A DNA stretch of 64,000 nucleotides from Takakia lepidozioides. Lineage: Eukaryota; Streptophyta; Takakiopsida; Takakiales; Takakiaceae. Positions 19,390 through 31,180 of the stretch are shown one piece after another. Positions within the stretch are counted from its first letter, which is position 1. Each line of letters begins with the position of its first letter. The notes beneath the pieces were generated by a model. That model made no database searches. It saw only the letters and a list, made by a program, of their open reading frames with translations, and was not told where the DNA came from. The stretch lies in NCBI GenBank assembly GCA_030704615.1, contig CM060734.1, positions 47,322,042-47,386,041 of the forward strand, read 5' to 3'. The position numbers and the translations under genes were made by a program.

Positions 19390-19871
19390 TCTTACATTCC
19401 TCTTGTCTTATTCCAAGAATGGCCAAACACCGCCATTTACTTTATGTACAGATCCTTCAAGTCACAATGATTCTTGACTCAACAGGAACTATAAACCAAT
19501 TCTAGAATTTGCACATGGTACTGGGACACACCCAGTCCTCCCAACCGCCACACCATGCATCACTTCTGTATCGTCTCTCTTCCCTCTAGACACTGTTCAC
19601 CATGGCCGTACATCTTCCCACTCTATACAGCCAACATCTACGAGCTCTCTCTTCTAAGAAGAAAAGAAAAACCAGGAGAAGAGAGTCCCTAATCTCCTCC
19701 CTGTACACTTCTCAGCCATCGTCATTTGAGCTTTTAGTCTTGATCAACGGAAGCTTGCCACACACCACCCCACTGTTCAACGTGACTTCCCCATCACCTC
19801 CCCCATACAGCCGTCGACGATTGCTGAACTGTTCAACATCCTGCCAAGAGGTTTCGAGTTCACAGGTTATA
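19390..19871 (-). repeat. Chromovirus 3' LTR
   Basis: 482 bp, nearly the same as 24644-25146. Both share the TCTTACATTCCTCTTG end, CAAACACCGCCATTTAC, the ACCATGGCCGTA block and the CGAGTTCACAGG end (plus-strand wording). Directly inside it, on the minus strand, is a purine run AGGAGGGAGGT (plus 19872-19884) that serves as polypurine tract. The terminal bases are not a clean TG...CA; the outer end was set by the target duplication. Confidence 0.9.
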
Positions 19872-19882
19872 TTACCTCCCTC

Positions 19883-20405
19883 CTATAAGGGAGTATTGTC
19901 CTCAATATTGAACTGGGGAAAATTCTTGCGAAGATCATCTTCTCTCTCCCATGTAGATTCTTCTATAGGGTAATTCTTCCACTTAATCAAGAACTCATTC
20001 CAAGAACGAGATCTCAAGGTTTTCACCTCTACCTTAAGAATCTCTTCTGGGTTCTGCCACAATTTCTCCTTCAGTTGTGACCTTCGGCAAGTCTAGGAGA
20101 ACATGGTTGGGATCTGAAACATATTTCCTTAAGAGGCTCACATGAAATACGTCATGTATCTTCCACCTAACAGACAGTTCCAGCTGGTAGGCGACTTTGC
20201 CAATCTTTTTGATAATCTTGAAAGGTCCACAGTACCTTGGGGAAAGCTTATAACACTTTCCCAGGCTCAACTGGCTCTTCTTAGGGATCACTTTAAAAAA
20301 TACTTGATCTCCAATCTCAAATTCTCTAAAAGACCTTTTCTGATCAGCATAGGTCTTTGCCCTTTCTTGAGCTCTCCTCATGCTATCTTTCATTAAGTCC
20401 ATCAT
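19883..20405 (-). pseudogene. Chromovirus integrase C-terminus and chromodomain
   Basis: Frame 20405-20034 reads ERAKTYADQKRSFREFEIGD, FFKVIPKKSQLSLGK, YCGPFKIIKKIGKVAYQLEL and FHVSLLRKYV, the GPY/F-type end of Ty3/gypsy integrase. A one-base insertion near 20050 shifts the frame. The continuation on the minus strand reads ILKVEVKTLRSRSWNEFLIK, WKNYPIEESTWE and REDDLRKNFPQF, ending with a stop at 19883-19885. VEV, WNEFLIKWKNY and STWE match the conserved core of a chromodomain, which in chromoviruses is thought to direct integration to heterochromatin marks. The terminal stop lies next to the polypurine tract, as expected. Confidence 0.88.
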
Positions 20406-21404
20406 CTTGTTGCATCCTTGCTATCATCTGATTGACACTTTCGACCTTAGTATTTGAAACATGCCAAGATGCTAGTGTCAAGCAATCTTGCCCGTAAACA
20501 GCTTCAAATGGGCTTACCCCAATAGCTGTATGCATGTTCTTATTATAGGCAAACTCACAAAAATGCAAATATTGTTCCCAAGAGCTTTGCCTTTGCCCCA
20601 CATACATTCGGAGCATGTCTTCTAAGGTTCTATTTGTCCTCTCTATCTGAGCATCAGATTTTGGGTGGTAAGCACTGCTAAAACATAATCTGGTATTCAA
20701 AGCTTTGAACAAAGCAGTCCAAAATCCACTCGTAAACTTCGAATCCCTGTCAGACACAATTTCTCTTGGCAAGCCATGCAGTCTGTATATCTCTTTTACA
20801 AAGAGATTAGCTGTGTCTATAGCAGTTGCACTCATCTTTGTGGGTATGAAATGCGCTTGTTTTGACAAGCGATCAACTACCAGATGGCATCATGTCCATT
20901 TCTTGTCTTAGGCAATGAGACAATGAAATCCATACTTATAGACTCCCACTTTGCCCTGGGCACATTCAGAGGTTGCAAATGTCCAGGAGTCTTGATCTGT
21001 TCTGTCTTGGTTACCTGACAAGGGTAACACCTTTCAACATATTCTCGTATGTTCTTCTTCATCCCAGCTATCCCAGGCCAGAAAAATTGTTTCCTAATTG
21101 CAAGATATGTTTTCTGAAAGCCAGGATGGCCTGCAATGGGTATGTTATGACAGTCGTACATAATCTTTAGTCTATAGTCTGCAACCTGAGGGATGCATAG
21201 ACGCCCATCACAGTACAATAACCCATCCTTCAACAGATAAGCAAGATACTTGCCAATTTCATCAGGAGTCTTAACCCCACGAGACAGGCTTTCAAACGGG
21301 CCAGCGAAATATGCGTCTTTAGCATACTGACCTCTTATCTCTTCTATCACAGTGCTTCTTATCACTGAAATAGCAGTTGCCCACTTTTCTTCTGGACAAT
21401 GCAT
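20383..21404 (-). pseudogene. Chromovirus integrase, zinc and catalytic core
   Basis: Frame 21404-20877 has the H-H-C-C zinc finger (CHNIPIAGHPG then CYPCQVTK) and the first catalytic Asp in ISMDFIVSLP. A one-base loss at about 20879 changes frame. Frame 20868-20383 then carries the second Asp in IVSDRDSKFTSGFW and the catalytic Glu in DAQIERTNRTLE, followed by FCEFAYNKNMHTAIGVSPFE. All three DDE residues survive, so only frameshifts disable it. A further shift near 20405 leads to the C-terminal part. Upstream it follows RNase H with a frameshift at about 21390. Confidence 0.93.
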
Positions 21405-22756
21405 CTGCCCACGTTCTCTTTCCCTTTCACATAATGCAATTCAAAGAAGAACTGCTGGAGGAACTCTACCCAACGACATTGTCTGCGATTGAGGTTGGGT
21501 TGTGTAGCTAGATACTTCAGGCTTTCATGGTCTGTCTCAATCTTAAATTCCCTTCCCAGCAGATAATGCCGCCAAACCTTTAAGGCATGTATGATGGCTA
21601 GCAATTCTTTTTCATGCACTGGGTGGTTCAGCTCTGCTGGGCTTAGTTTTCTCGACTCATAAGCTATTACCTGTCCGTGTTGCATTAACACAGCTCCTAT
21701 GGCCAGGTCACTCGCATCTGTGCAAAGTACTAGACCACTTGTCTTGTAATCCATTAATTTCAAGACAGGAGCATGTGTTAACATATCTTTAAGCTTTTCA
21801 AAGCTCTCATTACAATCCTCGGTCCAGGTAATCGCTCCTAAGCCTTTCAGCAGGCTAGTGAGAGGGGCTGCAATCTTGGAGAATGCCTTTATAAACCTTC
21901 TATAAAAGCTTGCAAGTCCTAAGAATGCTCTCACATCTGTTCTATCCTTCGGGACTGGCCATTCTGCCACAGTCTTTACCTTCTTGGGATCAACTAAAAT
22001 GCCATCTTTTGACACTGTAAATCCCAAGTATTCCATCTGGGAAACAAAAAACTCACACTTGCTCTTCTTAGCATAGAGTTTATTCTCTCTCAAAATCTCA
22101 AGGACACTTTTCAAGTGTTCTATGTGTTCTTCTTCAGACTTGGAATAGATTAAAATGTCATCCATGAAGACTAACACAAATTTCCCCAGATACTTTCTGA
22201 ATAAGGTATTCATTAAGCACATGAAAGTGGCTGGTGTATTTGTGAGTCCAAAAGACATCACTGTATATTCATAGTGGCTAAATCTAGTTCTGAAGGCCGT
22301 CTTAAACGTGTCCGAGTCTTTGACACGGATCTGATGGTATCCACTTCGTAGGTCTATCTTTGAAAATACTTGCGCATCATGCAAGTAATCAAATAAGTCA
22401 TCTATCCTAGGAAGTGGAAACTTGTTCTTTACGGTTAGTTTATTCAACCATCTGTAGTCCGCACACAACCTTAAAGTCTCATCTTTCTTTTTCTTGAACA
22501 ACACTGGTGCTCCCCAGGGAGACTTGCTAGGCTTGATATAACCTTTATCTAGCAAATCAGCCAGCTGTCTCTCCAATTCTTCATTCTCCACCAAAGAATG
22601 CCTATAAGGAATCCTAGAGGCAGGAACTGCTTCAGGAACCAACTCAATGGCATGATCTACATCCCTTCCAGGAGGTAGTCCAGGCAGATCACTGGGAAAC
22701 ACATCTGAAAATTCAGATAGGACCTTATTTGCTCTGTTGAGATTGTTCAACTCCAC
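21362..22756 (-). pseudogene. Chromovirus reverse transcriptase and RNase H
   Basis: A 464-codon open stretch. It includes [84 protein letters not shown] and the polymerase box [10 protein letters not shown] (FMDD with both catalytic Asp). Then follow the connection [20 protein letters not shown] and RNase H with [14 protein letters not shown] and [11 protein letters not shown]. It is in the same frame as gag and protease upstream and is separated from them by a TGA at 22826-22828. The frame is lost at ENV, where intact relatives continue into a short tether before integrase. Length and motif order are normal for a plant chromovirus. Confidence 0.96.
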
Positions 22757-22825
22757 TTCAATGCCTTCGTCATCATTCTTTTGAATGCTTACAAAGAACA
22801 GCTGACCGGCTGTCTTCCGTATGCA

Positions 22826-24607
22826 TCACTTCATTTGAAGGGCTGACCACAAAGGAACATTGGGTAGGGCTCTCGTACCTGTAAGCTTGAATCGCTTACC
22901 ACCAGGCAACACCCCCTCCACTGAACAATTTCGGCATGCCACTTGAGCGTCCACAGCTGCCAGCCACTGCATTCCTAAGATGATGTCGTACCTTGCGCCA
23001 TCCCAGACTTCAAAATCTACCTCTGTGGTGATCCCTTGCATTGTGACAGTGACCTCCAAACTTCTTTTGTTGGTAGATCCTGCATCTCCATTGGGCAATA
23101 GAATGGTACTGGTGCCAACTTCCTTCAACTGCAGCTTGCACTTGTTTGCAAAATTTTGAGACAAGAAGTTATGGCTGCTTCCTGGGTCAATCAAAACAGT
23201 CGTGGTTTCTCTTCCCACCTGACCATTTAATCGTATGACTGTGGGATCATGGTCTATCTCTTTACCCATCACAGTCGTTGAGATCCTCAGTTGTTTACCT
23301 TTGCTCGTCCCAGGTGCATCCACATCCATTTTATCCCCAACCTCTTGCACAATCACAGCTGCAGCTGCGCGTTGTACGCGTTTGGGACACTCAAACGCCC
23401 GATGGCCTTTCTCATGACAGATAAAACACTGACCCAACCGTTGGTGTTCTTCCTGTTCCTTCTCTGATAGGTGTTTGGTCGCTAAGGCTCCAAACTTCTG
23501 ATTACCCCTAGGCTCAGTCTTTGTTGTCTTCTTATTGAACCTTTTCCAGTTCTTTCTTTTCTGACCTCCACCAAAAGGGAATGACTTTGGCTTGAAATCC
23601 CTATCAGTAGGTGCACTTGCACCCAGATGTGCTCTGTGCTGGCTCTCAAAATTGATAGCTAGTCTATATGCATCAGCCTCTGTCTTCGGCTCATATGCCT
23701 AAACCAAAAATCTGATTGCTTTGTCTAGCCCAGTCAGGAAGAAATCCACCCTGTCAGACTCCTTCAAGGAATAGAAGTATGAAGCGTGTTCGTCAAACTT
23801 CACCTTGTAGTCTGCCACACTCATTCTTCCCTGGCTAAGTTCCATCAAACCCATTTTCATCCTGTGCGCATAGTCCTCTGGCAGGTACTGTTATTTGAAG
23901 ACCCGTTTGAACTTAGCCCATGTGGTAATCAGGTCCACTCTCCCTTCCAGACCCGGCTTCTCTTTCATTCTAATCCACCATTCTTTAGATTTGCCTCTCA
24001 TTTGCAATGAGGCTGTGCGGATCTTATCTGCATCCGTATAGTCCTCACTGAAGAACTCTTCCAGAGTCTCCAGAAAAGACAGCACCTCAGTGCAAGGTAC
24101 ATTTGGGCGACCGTGGAATTCAGGAAGATGTGTCATCTTCCTAATTTCCTTGTCAACCGTTCTTCTCTTAGAATCCCTTGCCATCATGGAGCGGCTATCC
24201 TGTGAGGAGGCACCTGAGGCAGAACCACCTCTAGCCTCTTTTCTTTTTGTCCTAGTTCTTACATGCAGATCATTATGGGGAGCACTTACTGGTTGGTCTA
24301 CTGCTTGCTGGTCGGGTGGCACCACCGGTGGAGTTGGATTTCCTGTAGGTCTCTTGCCAACAGCGGCTATGCCCTCCTTCACTCCACTAGCCATCGCCTC
24401 GCGAATGACCTGAGCTAGATCTCCCGCTTTCATAATGATAAGTTCTTCTGGTACAACAATTTCTTGTGTTTTCTCAACTGCAGCCTGTGTATGGCTTGTC
24501 TCTCCTTCCATCGACTCTTGAGATGTGCTACAGCTACCTTTGGAGATAATATTCCACTGAAGCAACGAGCTTCCAGAGCCGAATGTCAATTGGCTCATAA
24601 ACCACAA
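22826..24607 (-). pseudogene. Chromovirus gag and aspartic protease
   Basis: One minus-strand frame from 24607. The N-terminal part has ELIIMKAGDLAQVIREAMAS, a polar linker rich in Pro and Ser, then PEFHGRPNVPCTEVLSFLE and GKSKEWWIRMKEKPGLEGRV, a retrotransposon gag core. After stops at 23891-23893 and 23699-23701 it reaches the nucleic-acid-binding knuckle CFICHEKGHRAFEC (C-x2-C-x4-H-x4-C). The protease follows, with VLIDPGSSHNFLS as the active-site loop (Asp-Pro-Gly-Ser where relatives usually have Asp-Ser/Thr-Gly), and VWDGARYDIILGMQWL as the second conserved block. The first in-frame codons lie just after the primer-binding site. Confidence 0.92.
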
Positions 24608-24628
24608 TTCCCAAAAAGGTCGAAATAT

Positions 24629-24640
24629 GCTCTGATACCA
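24629..24640 (-). promoter_or_regulatory. Primer-binding site (initiator Met tRNA)
   Basis: On the minus strand the sequence is TGGTATCAGAGC, complementary to the 3' end of plant initiator methionine tRNA, three bases inside the 5' LTR. It would prime minus-strand DNA synthesis. Confidence 0.93.
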
Positions 24641-24643
24641 AGA

Positions 24644-25146
24644 TCTTACATTCCTCTTGTCTTATTCCAAGAATGGCCAAACACCGCCATTTACTTTATG
24701 TACAGATCCTTCAAGTCACAATGATTCTTGACTCAACAAGAACTATAAACCAATTCTAGAATTTGCACATGGTACCGGGACACACTCAGTCCTCCCAACC
24801 GCCACACCATGCATCACTTATGTATCATCTCTCTTCCCTACTCGTAGACACTATTCACCATGGCCGTAGATCTTCCCACTCTATACAGCCAACATCTACG
24901 AGCTCTCTCTTCTAAGAAGAAAAGAAAAACCAGGAGAAGAGAGTCCCTAATCTCCTCCCTGTACACTTCTCAGCCATCGTCATTTGAGCTTTTAGTCTTG
25001 ATCAACAGAAGCTTGCCACCACATCGCCACCACCTGCTGTTCCACGTGACTTCCCCATCACCTCTCCCAGACAGCCGTAGACGATTGCTGAACCGTTCAA
25101 CATCCTGCCAAGCCTGTCGTAGGTTCGAGTTCACAGGGACGTTATA
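24644..25146 (-). repeat. Chromovirus 5' LTR
   Basis: 503 bp, pairing with 19390-19871. Its inner end abuts the primer-binding site and its outer end (minus strand TATAACGTCCCTG) abuts the GCTAC target duplication. Compared with the other LTR it has small insertions, including a GACG near the outer end and a longer CCACATCGCCACC segment. Confidence 0.92.
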
Positions 25147-26226
25147 GCTACCTCTAGCAGTGGGGGCATGTGGACAAGGGAACAGAAGAAAGAAAGAGCA
25201 GAGAGGATTGCCGAGTTGAAGAAGAGAACTCGCTGCAATAAGTGTCATCTGCCGGGACATTAGGAAAAAGATTCTGAATGTCCATTAAATGGTGCAGCAA
25301 ACACTGAGAAAGGATCTGTCAGTACAGCAAACGTGGCAGAAATCCTGAAGATAAGCGATGTCTATGCTACAGAGAGCGTATTTGACATAGAAGCAGTGGG
25401 AGGAGTCCATCAAATGAGTCGTGCATATGTGACAAACAATGTTGCCAAACAAAGTACACATCTCGAGGATGATGCATGGTATTGTGACAGTGCTGCTTCT
25501 GAGCACATGACGAACAAAAGGTTTTGGTTCAAAAATCTTAGAAAGATTGAAGATAAGTGCTGGGGTGTACAAGTTGCTACAAATCTTGTAAGTATGGGCT
25601 GAAGGCATCAGAGACATTGAAGTTCTCTCACTGGTGAATGATGGTGAGTGGAGGAAAGGAACTATTAAAGATGTTCTTTACATCCCAGACCTCAGGAGAA
25701 ACCTCTTTTCACTAGCAAAGCAGTTGATAACATGATTGCTCTTCTCAGCAAAACTACTTTTAAGCTTTTTGCAAATGAAGGACATGGAGCACTTGTCTTG
25801 GAAGGACACATGGAAGGAAATCTTTGGAAACTACGAGTCAAAGTAGTAGTTCCAAACAGTGAAGCAGATCTGGCTATGGAGACTGAAGCAAATCTGGCTG
25901 TAGCGAGAAGAGGAGTTTCTTTGAAGGTTTGGCATGACCGCCTGGGACATATCAGTGAAGGGATGATTAAAGAAATGGCAAAATCACAAGTAGTGGGAGG
26001 TCTGCTGATAAGTGATTCAGAGTCTCAACAATTCAAAGTCTCAACTTCCTTACTGCGAAGGCTGTGTGTTAGGAAAGATTCATCGCCAACCATTTCCGGT
26101 GAACCAAACCAGAAAAAGATCTCAGGTACTGGGAGAGTTCTATCATGCTGACGTGTGCACGATGAACCTCAATTCTCTAGGAAGAGCAAGGCACTTTGTA
26201 CTCTTCAAAGATGATCATAGCAGTTA
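25147..26226 (+). pseudogene. Ty1/copia gag end, protease and integrase start
   Basis: The frame resumes from 19389 with SSGGMWTREQKKERAERIA, then the knuckle RCNKCHLPGH followed by a stop (25261-25263) and DSEC. Next comes AWYCDSAASEHMTNKRFWF, the copia protease site with DSA in place of DSG. At 25930-26130 is the integrase zinc-binding region: WHDRLGHISEGMIKEMA, then, after a frameshift near 26030, YCEGCVLGKIHRQPF. FHADVC-like and HFVLFKDDHSSY residues begin the integrase core. The element stops abruptly near 26226 at the start of repeat family R copy B; integrase catalytic core, reverse transcriptase and 3' LTR are absent. Confidence 0.9.
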
Positions 26227-28680
26227 CAGCTGGTGGCCGGACTGCTATGAGTCTGTGCCACCCTGCAATTGGTCTTTGAACACAGACGTGATATCACGGA
26301 TAAGTACAATCGTGGCAAGTTGGAGCTGGCCTGGTTCATCTTCACCAACTCTGCTGTGGAATCAATCATCAAAGTGCAGGGACTGGCCGTAGTACTGCAA
26401 CCAGTGAGCAGTCGATCTGTGTGCAACTTCTTTAGTGAGTCACGCGTTTGGACAGATGAAAGGCTCAGAAATTAGTCATCTTCACAACTTGTTTAGAATC
26501 CAGCTCAATCGCATAGTCGATATCTAGCTCAACTTAAGCAATTGGGGATAAGCGCAACTCGTTGCACATGTTGTAACACGAGATTCACAATTATGTTCCA
26601 GTCACATACTGGACATCAAGCCCAGCCTAAATTAATATACTCTCCACTATGCACACGTCGGAGCACCGACCAAGTGCATCAGGTTGTTGAATGATCAAGA
26701 CGTTTGGAGAGAAAAGCTCACGCTGTCATCTTCACGTTTGCTTTGTGCACGTTGCTCCAATGGGCCTGCACCGACCTGCAAGAGCATGCTCAGGGTGTAG
26801 ATCAGCGTTTCTGATCCAACTGTGCCACCGACCATGCCACCAAATTGAGTATGAGTCAGGCAGCTAGAATTGCTCCAACTGAGCATCGACGATGCAGTGC
26901 ACATCACATCGCCGTACTGTCATGTCTCCAACCATCGCTGGCGGATTGAGGCAGAGTACACGCGTTTGGAGGGAAAGGCTGAGGTTGTCACCTTCACCAC
27001 TGCTCGCATGCCGCCCCTGCACGTCTCGGTAGTTATAGAGTCATCATCCGCCATCGATCGAGATCGAATCCCAGAACTCTCAGTCTCGCAGCCATGCCAG
27101 ACTACAGTTTTGGTTTGAGTTTGTGAATGGGGTGGTTGAGTGGATCGATCGTGTATCCTTGATTTATGCGGATCGATCACACGGGTAGGGCTTTTTCTAA
27201 ACTTGGACTTCAAAAAGATCTCAAGTGACATGCTGCAAATAACCCAACCGATGAAGATTAAACCCTAACCAGTAACCACTGTTCTTTTTGGGCTATGATA
27301 TTTTGTTTCTACTCTTGGGGACACTGGGTCTTTTTGTAAAACGAGTCAAACCACTTCGGTCTTATTATAAAACTATGCGGGTGTTGTATTGTACAAGTGG
27401 TCCCTCCCAGTGTGAGGCCAGTTCCTTTTTGAGCCAACACATTAAAATAATAATAACAGGGAGACTCTGGAAAAGTAAAAATTCAACCTGTTAAGGAAAA
27501 TCCATATTGTGATATTTAGTTTTATGGGTTTTGATCCACATAATTTAGTTACACCTAATTACCATGATACATAAAGTTTCCTTCCACGTAATTATCATTC
27601 TGCTTAAGTAGCATTTGTATGTAGCAGATCGCAGATTGATCTGATTATTGCCTCAGAGTCAACATGGATGGTAGAATCCAACAACAGTTTGACTCTTCAA
27701 GTCCCTGATGTGGAGATGAACTTCAATTCCAGCAATTCTACTTATTGAGTTGGAAGGCCAAGTTCCCTAAAAGATTATGTGAATAAGCTGGAAAAGTGAA
27801 GAAGTATGTTTTGCTCCATTGAAAAACAGTTGGTCAACGTTAGATATATTTAACGCATCCAGCAATTCTACGGAGTCTACTGCTGAACGCAAAGCCCATT
27901 GAGGGGACAATGGGCGGCTGAAGGCACACATTGAACCCCTCCTCATGCACCTGCTCAAGTGCAAACCCATCTACTAAGACCTTCCTGCACGGAAGCCCGG
28001 CGGAAGTTAGTAGCTCCATAATTTAAGCTTTGCTTGCGCAAGGGGTCCATATATATATGATCTACCAGACTTTAAGAAGATCCCAAGTGACACATTGCAA
28101 AAAGAACTGATTGAATAACTGTTAATGGCAATACATAACAGATCATACTAGCCTAGCTTATATGTAGTTGTATATTATAAAAATTATTATGTTCAATTAT
28201 CTTTAAATAATGAATATTTTTAAATAATGATCATATGAAAAATCCTCTCTTTATTTTTCCTCAGAGGTTGTAAATTTTTCCCCTGTAATTAGTAATTTGA
28301 CAACGGCCTTCCATCCCTCTTCCTTATTAAGTAAAATAAAATAGACATCAATATATTAACCCAGTCAAAAGTCCACATTATGCTTAACATTAAGTTTAAA
28401 ATGTTGAAGTTGTTTCCTGGCAAGATCCAAACGTACTCCTTCTCAGTAAGGATGAAGGTAATATTGTCAATCATGGAATGTTGGGATTCTATGGGAACTT
28501 TTCTTTCATCTTTCAGAAGTTGTCCACCTATGTATTCTACCCAACACCCATATGCCAAAATAATAAGCTGGCACATTTTTTAAAGGTGGCAATAGGACAG
28601 GTGGCATGTTTTGACGGGCCTGTGATGGTGGGATAGGAACCTGATATTCCACCACTGGCACATATCCAGATTTTATTCCC
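26226..28680. repeat. Repeat family R, copy B, left arm
   Basis: Direct homologue of 6688-9480 without the hAT insertion, and reverse complement of 9600-10700 over its first 1.1 kb. It has the uninterrupted hAT target (ACGCGTTTGGACAGATG near 26443). It carries its own insertion of about 125 bp (27282-27406) that copy A lacks. No gene recognised. Confidence 0.75.
27282..27406 (+). repeat. LINE-like 3' end fragment
   Basis: An insertion relative to copy A, which reads directly from CCACTGT into CCCAGTGTGAGG. The inserted bases include GGGTCTTTTTGTAAAACGAG, CAAACCACTTCGG and CTTATTATAAAACTATGCGG, which resemble the 3' ends of plant LINEs. There is no long poly(A) run. The family assignment is by resemblance only. 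Confidence 0.4.
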
Positions 28681-28990
28681 TTTATACAACTAGGCCAGCA
28701 TTTACTGCAGAGTCCTTTATCAGATGTTTAATACTAATCAACTATCATCGTGCAGTAGTAGACAATCAAACTACATGAACATCAAAACCTAGCAGAGACT
28801 ACCAAGCATGAATATCAAAACCCTGCAGAGACTACCAAGCATAAACACCTAACGTAAGAATCAAGAAGCATCGAAACCAATCAAAGAAGACACTAAGCAG
28901 TAGCACAAATGAATAGTAACTTGTCGCTAAACCTAATGAAGTATTTAACTACAAGCTATACTAAACGTAATGTAGTGTTTAACTATAAGC
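28681..28990. other. Spacer with short tandem duplications
   Basis: Two roughly 32-bp copies containing CAGAGACTACCAAGCAT (about 28790 and 28820) and two roughly 40-bp copies containing TTTAACTA(C/T)AAGCT (about 28945 and 28978). No gene. Confidence 0.6.
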
Positions 28991-31180
28991 TGTACTGTAA
29001 ATGTCCAATAAGAACAATGAGCTAGGGAGTTACACACTGGTGTCGGTGCATCTATGCAAAGCGTACCAAGGTACAAGTTACCAGTGGCTAGTTATCGTTA
29101 ATTACATGTGCAACGAGATGCAATGTTCAGCTATAAAAGAGCTCACTTGTTGCAGGATCCCTCAAACACTTACGGCTTGCCCGCTTTGTGGGCAAGCGAC
29201 GATGAACTTCGACACTTCTAGCTCCAAACTCTTGTGCCCGGAACATTTGCTCGGTCTTTGTATCCTCTCAAGGGTCAGAGGAACCCTCAAAACTGTTCAG
29301 TGACCATACGCAAAGCACGTAGATGACAAGTTACATCCCAGAATTAAGGAAATCCATGCTGAGCTGAGAAGATTGTCTGGGACTAATTGTGATATGGAAA
29401 GGAGTCTACAGCGGATATAGGTTGGGGAGCATTCTTGCCAGTTCATGAGGCACGGGACTGTCAGGACTGGCACTTGCACAAGGTCGAACACGTCACAAAC
29501 CACCTTCTTCTGGTCACGGCGATATAGCACATTGCGCGCTGTTAATTGCAGGGGGCCTTTCTTATCTCCACCACCATGACTTGAGGTACATAATTCACAG
29601 GTGAACTCGATCTGTGACTTAAACTGTTGTCAACTGTCAAGCCGGAGCACTGGTTTAAACAACATTTTGGTGGAGCCCTTTGCTTGCATTTTCTATGTGC
29701 ATTGACCCTTCCAAGGGATGGTGTTAGAACATGTTGCTCAAAGGTAATTTAAAAATGCATGCATATCCGTGCGAATTGGGCCTTTGGTGCTGAATGACAG
29801 GAATGGGGGTTGTGACATGAGTGTGCCGTGTGGAGGTGACTTTGGATGCAGTTTGCGAAAGAAGGGAGTAGGCTTTATAGGTTAATTGCCTTTGGCCAAC
29901 TTAAGAATGGTGAAATTCAAATCTTTTAGTCTTATAGCACAGTTGGATGATTTCTGCATAAGAAGGTCTACTGTGGCAAGATCACACCAAGTACAGTTCA
30001 ACATATACTGTATATCCTCTCTCTTGTAAGGTGCTTAGTTTTACAGTAATGTGTTTGAAGGGTTGAGCTAATGTCATGTACTTGGTAACAGGATGATGTT
30101 AACAGGATCATGCATGTTTGTGTTGTATTACAGATGAGGATTTGATAGGGCAGTAACACCTGTAGCTCCTTCAAGAAGGAGGGCAGCTGGATCATATGGT
30201 GGTTGAGTGTTATTCTGGTATGGCTCAGGTGTGCAATAGCCTCATGCTCTTACCAGTGATGAATCAGTAAGACTTTCAGTACAGGGGTTTTAATGTGTTT
30301 TGTCTGTCAACTATGTTTCCCTTCTTATCAATTCGGTCTCCATCTTCTCTCACCATGTCTGCTGACTTTTGAGAACGGCCCTAGGAGATTCAAGTTTGGA
30401 ATATCTGAGATTGGTGAGTTTAGACTGATGAATAATCAGCATGCCAAAGGCTCTGAAGAATGTAGCTAGTATGTTTGTTAGTATGTGCTAGGTTAGGCAA
30501 GCTTCATATTTGGCAAATTCTCTCGGGCATGTTCTAGGTAGTGATTACCTACGTGAAGATTTGTGACTGAAGGAATGAGTTGTTGGTTGTCAAGTTTCTC
30601 TAATGCTGCAAAGGAAAGCAGAAGCACACAGATAGTGAAGAAATTGCAGATCTCCATTCAGACCTAAAATAGCTTTGGAGTTGGACAAGAGTGCAGGAAG
30701 GTGCAATTGCTCGACAAGTACAGCGGAAGGATCGACCACTCAACAGAATGAAGAAACCTATCTAGGTCTACGGTTAACACATTTATCAATGCTTATGGCA
30801 AAGCCTAGAGATTGGGTAAACTGCAAAACTGTAGGGGTCTAGTGGTCACGCATGGTAGGTAGCAATTGAGCGCCCTAGCTGTTGCGTACCCTTTAGAACT
30901 GGATGGAAGCAATTTGCCACTGATAACGACTTGAAGATGGAAGATGTGACACCTCGACTTCGACTTTCTCCCTTGCGGCATGGGGCTATTGTTGAGTTGT
31001 GAGGGCGCTCATCTTTTGCACACCAGTTTTTATGTCGAACAGCTTGACTAAAACTCCGACTATCTAATCGGCGGGAACACATGAAGATTATCTTCCATCT
31101 CCATGTGGTTGTCAGGAGCAAGTCCCCTCCAGCCCCCTTTGAAGGCTACTCAATGTGTCATGGTGTCCAGTTACAGGTCC
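28990..31180. repeat. Repeat family R, copy B, body 1
   Basis: Homologous to about 11100-14580 of copy A, in the same order but shortened. Shared landmarks are the TATA/hairpin block, CTACAGCGGATATAGGTTGG, GGTTGTGACATGAGTGTGCC, GATGAATAATCAGCATGCC and the block at 30648 that is single here but duplicated around a palindrome in copy A. No conserved reading frame. Confidence 0.65.

Larger units (their letters stand above)
19390..25146 (-). mobile_element. Chromodomain Ty3/gypsy element, near full length
   Basis: This 5757-bp element lies on the minus strand and is flanked by the 5-bp duplication GCTAC (19385-19389 and 25147-25151). Order on the minus strand is 5' LTR, primer site complementary to initiator Met tRNA, gag, protease, reverse transcriptase, RNase H, integrase, chromodomain, polypurine tract and 3' LTR. 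Removing it with one target copy lets the copia gag frame continue. Gag through RNase H occupy one frame (24607-21362) broken by stops at 23891-23893, 23699-23701 and 22826-22828. Later domains need several frameshifts. The chromodomain places it among the chromoviruses. The LTRs are similar but differ by substitutions and a length change of 21 bp, so the insertion is not very recent. Confidence 0.95.
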
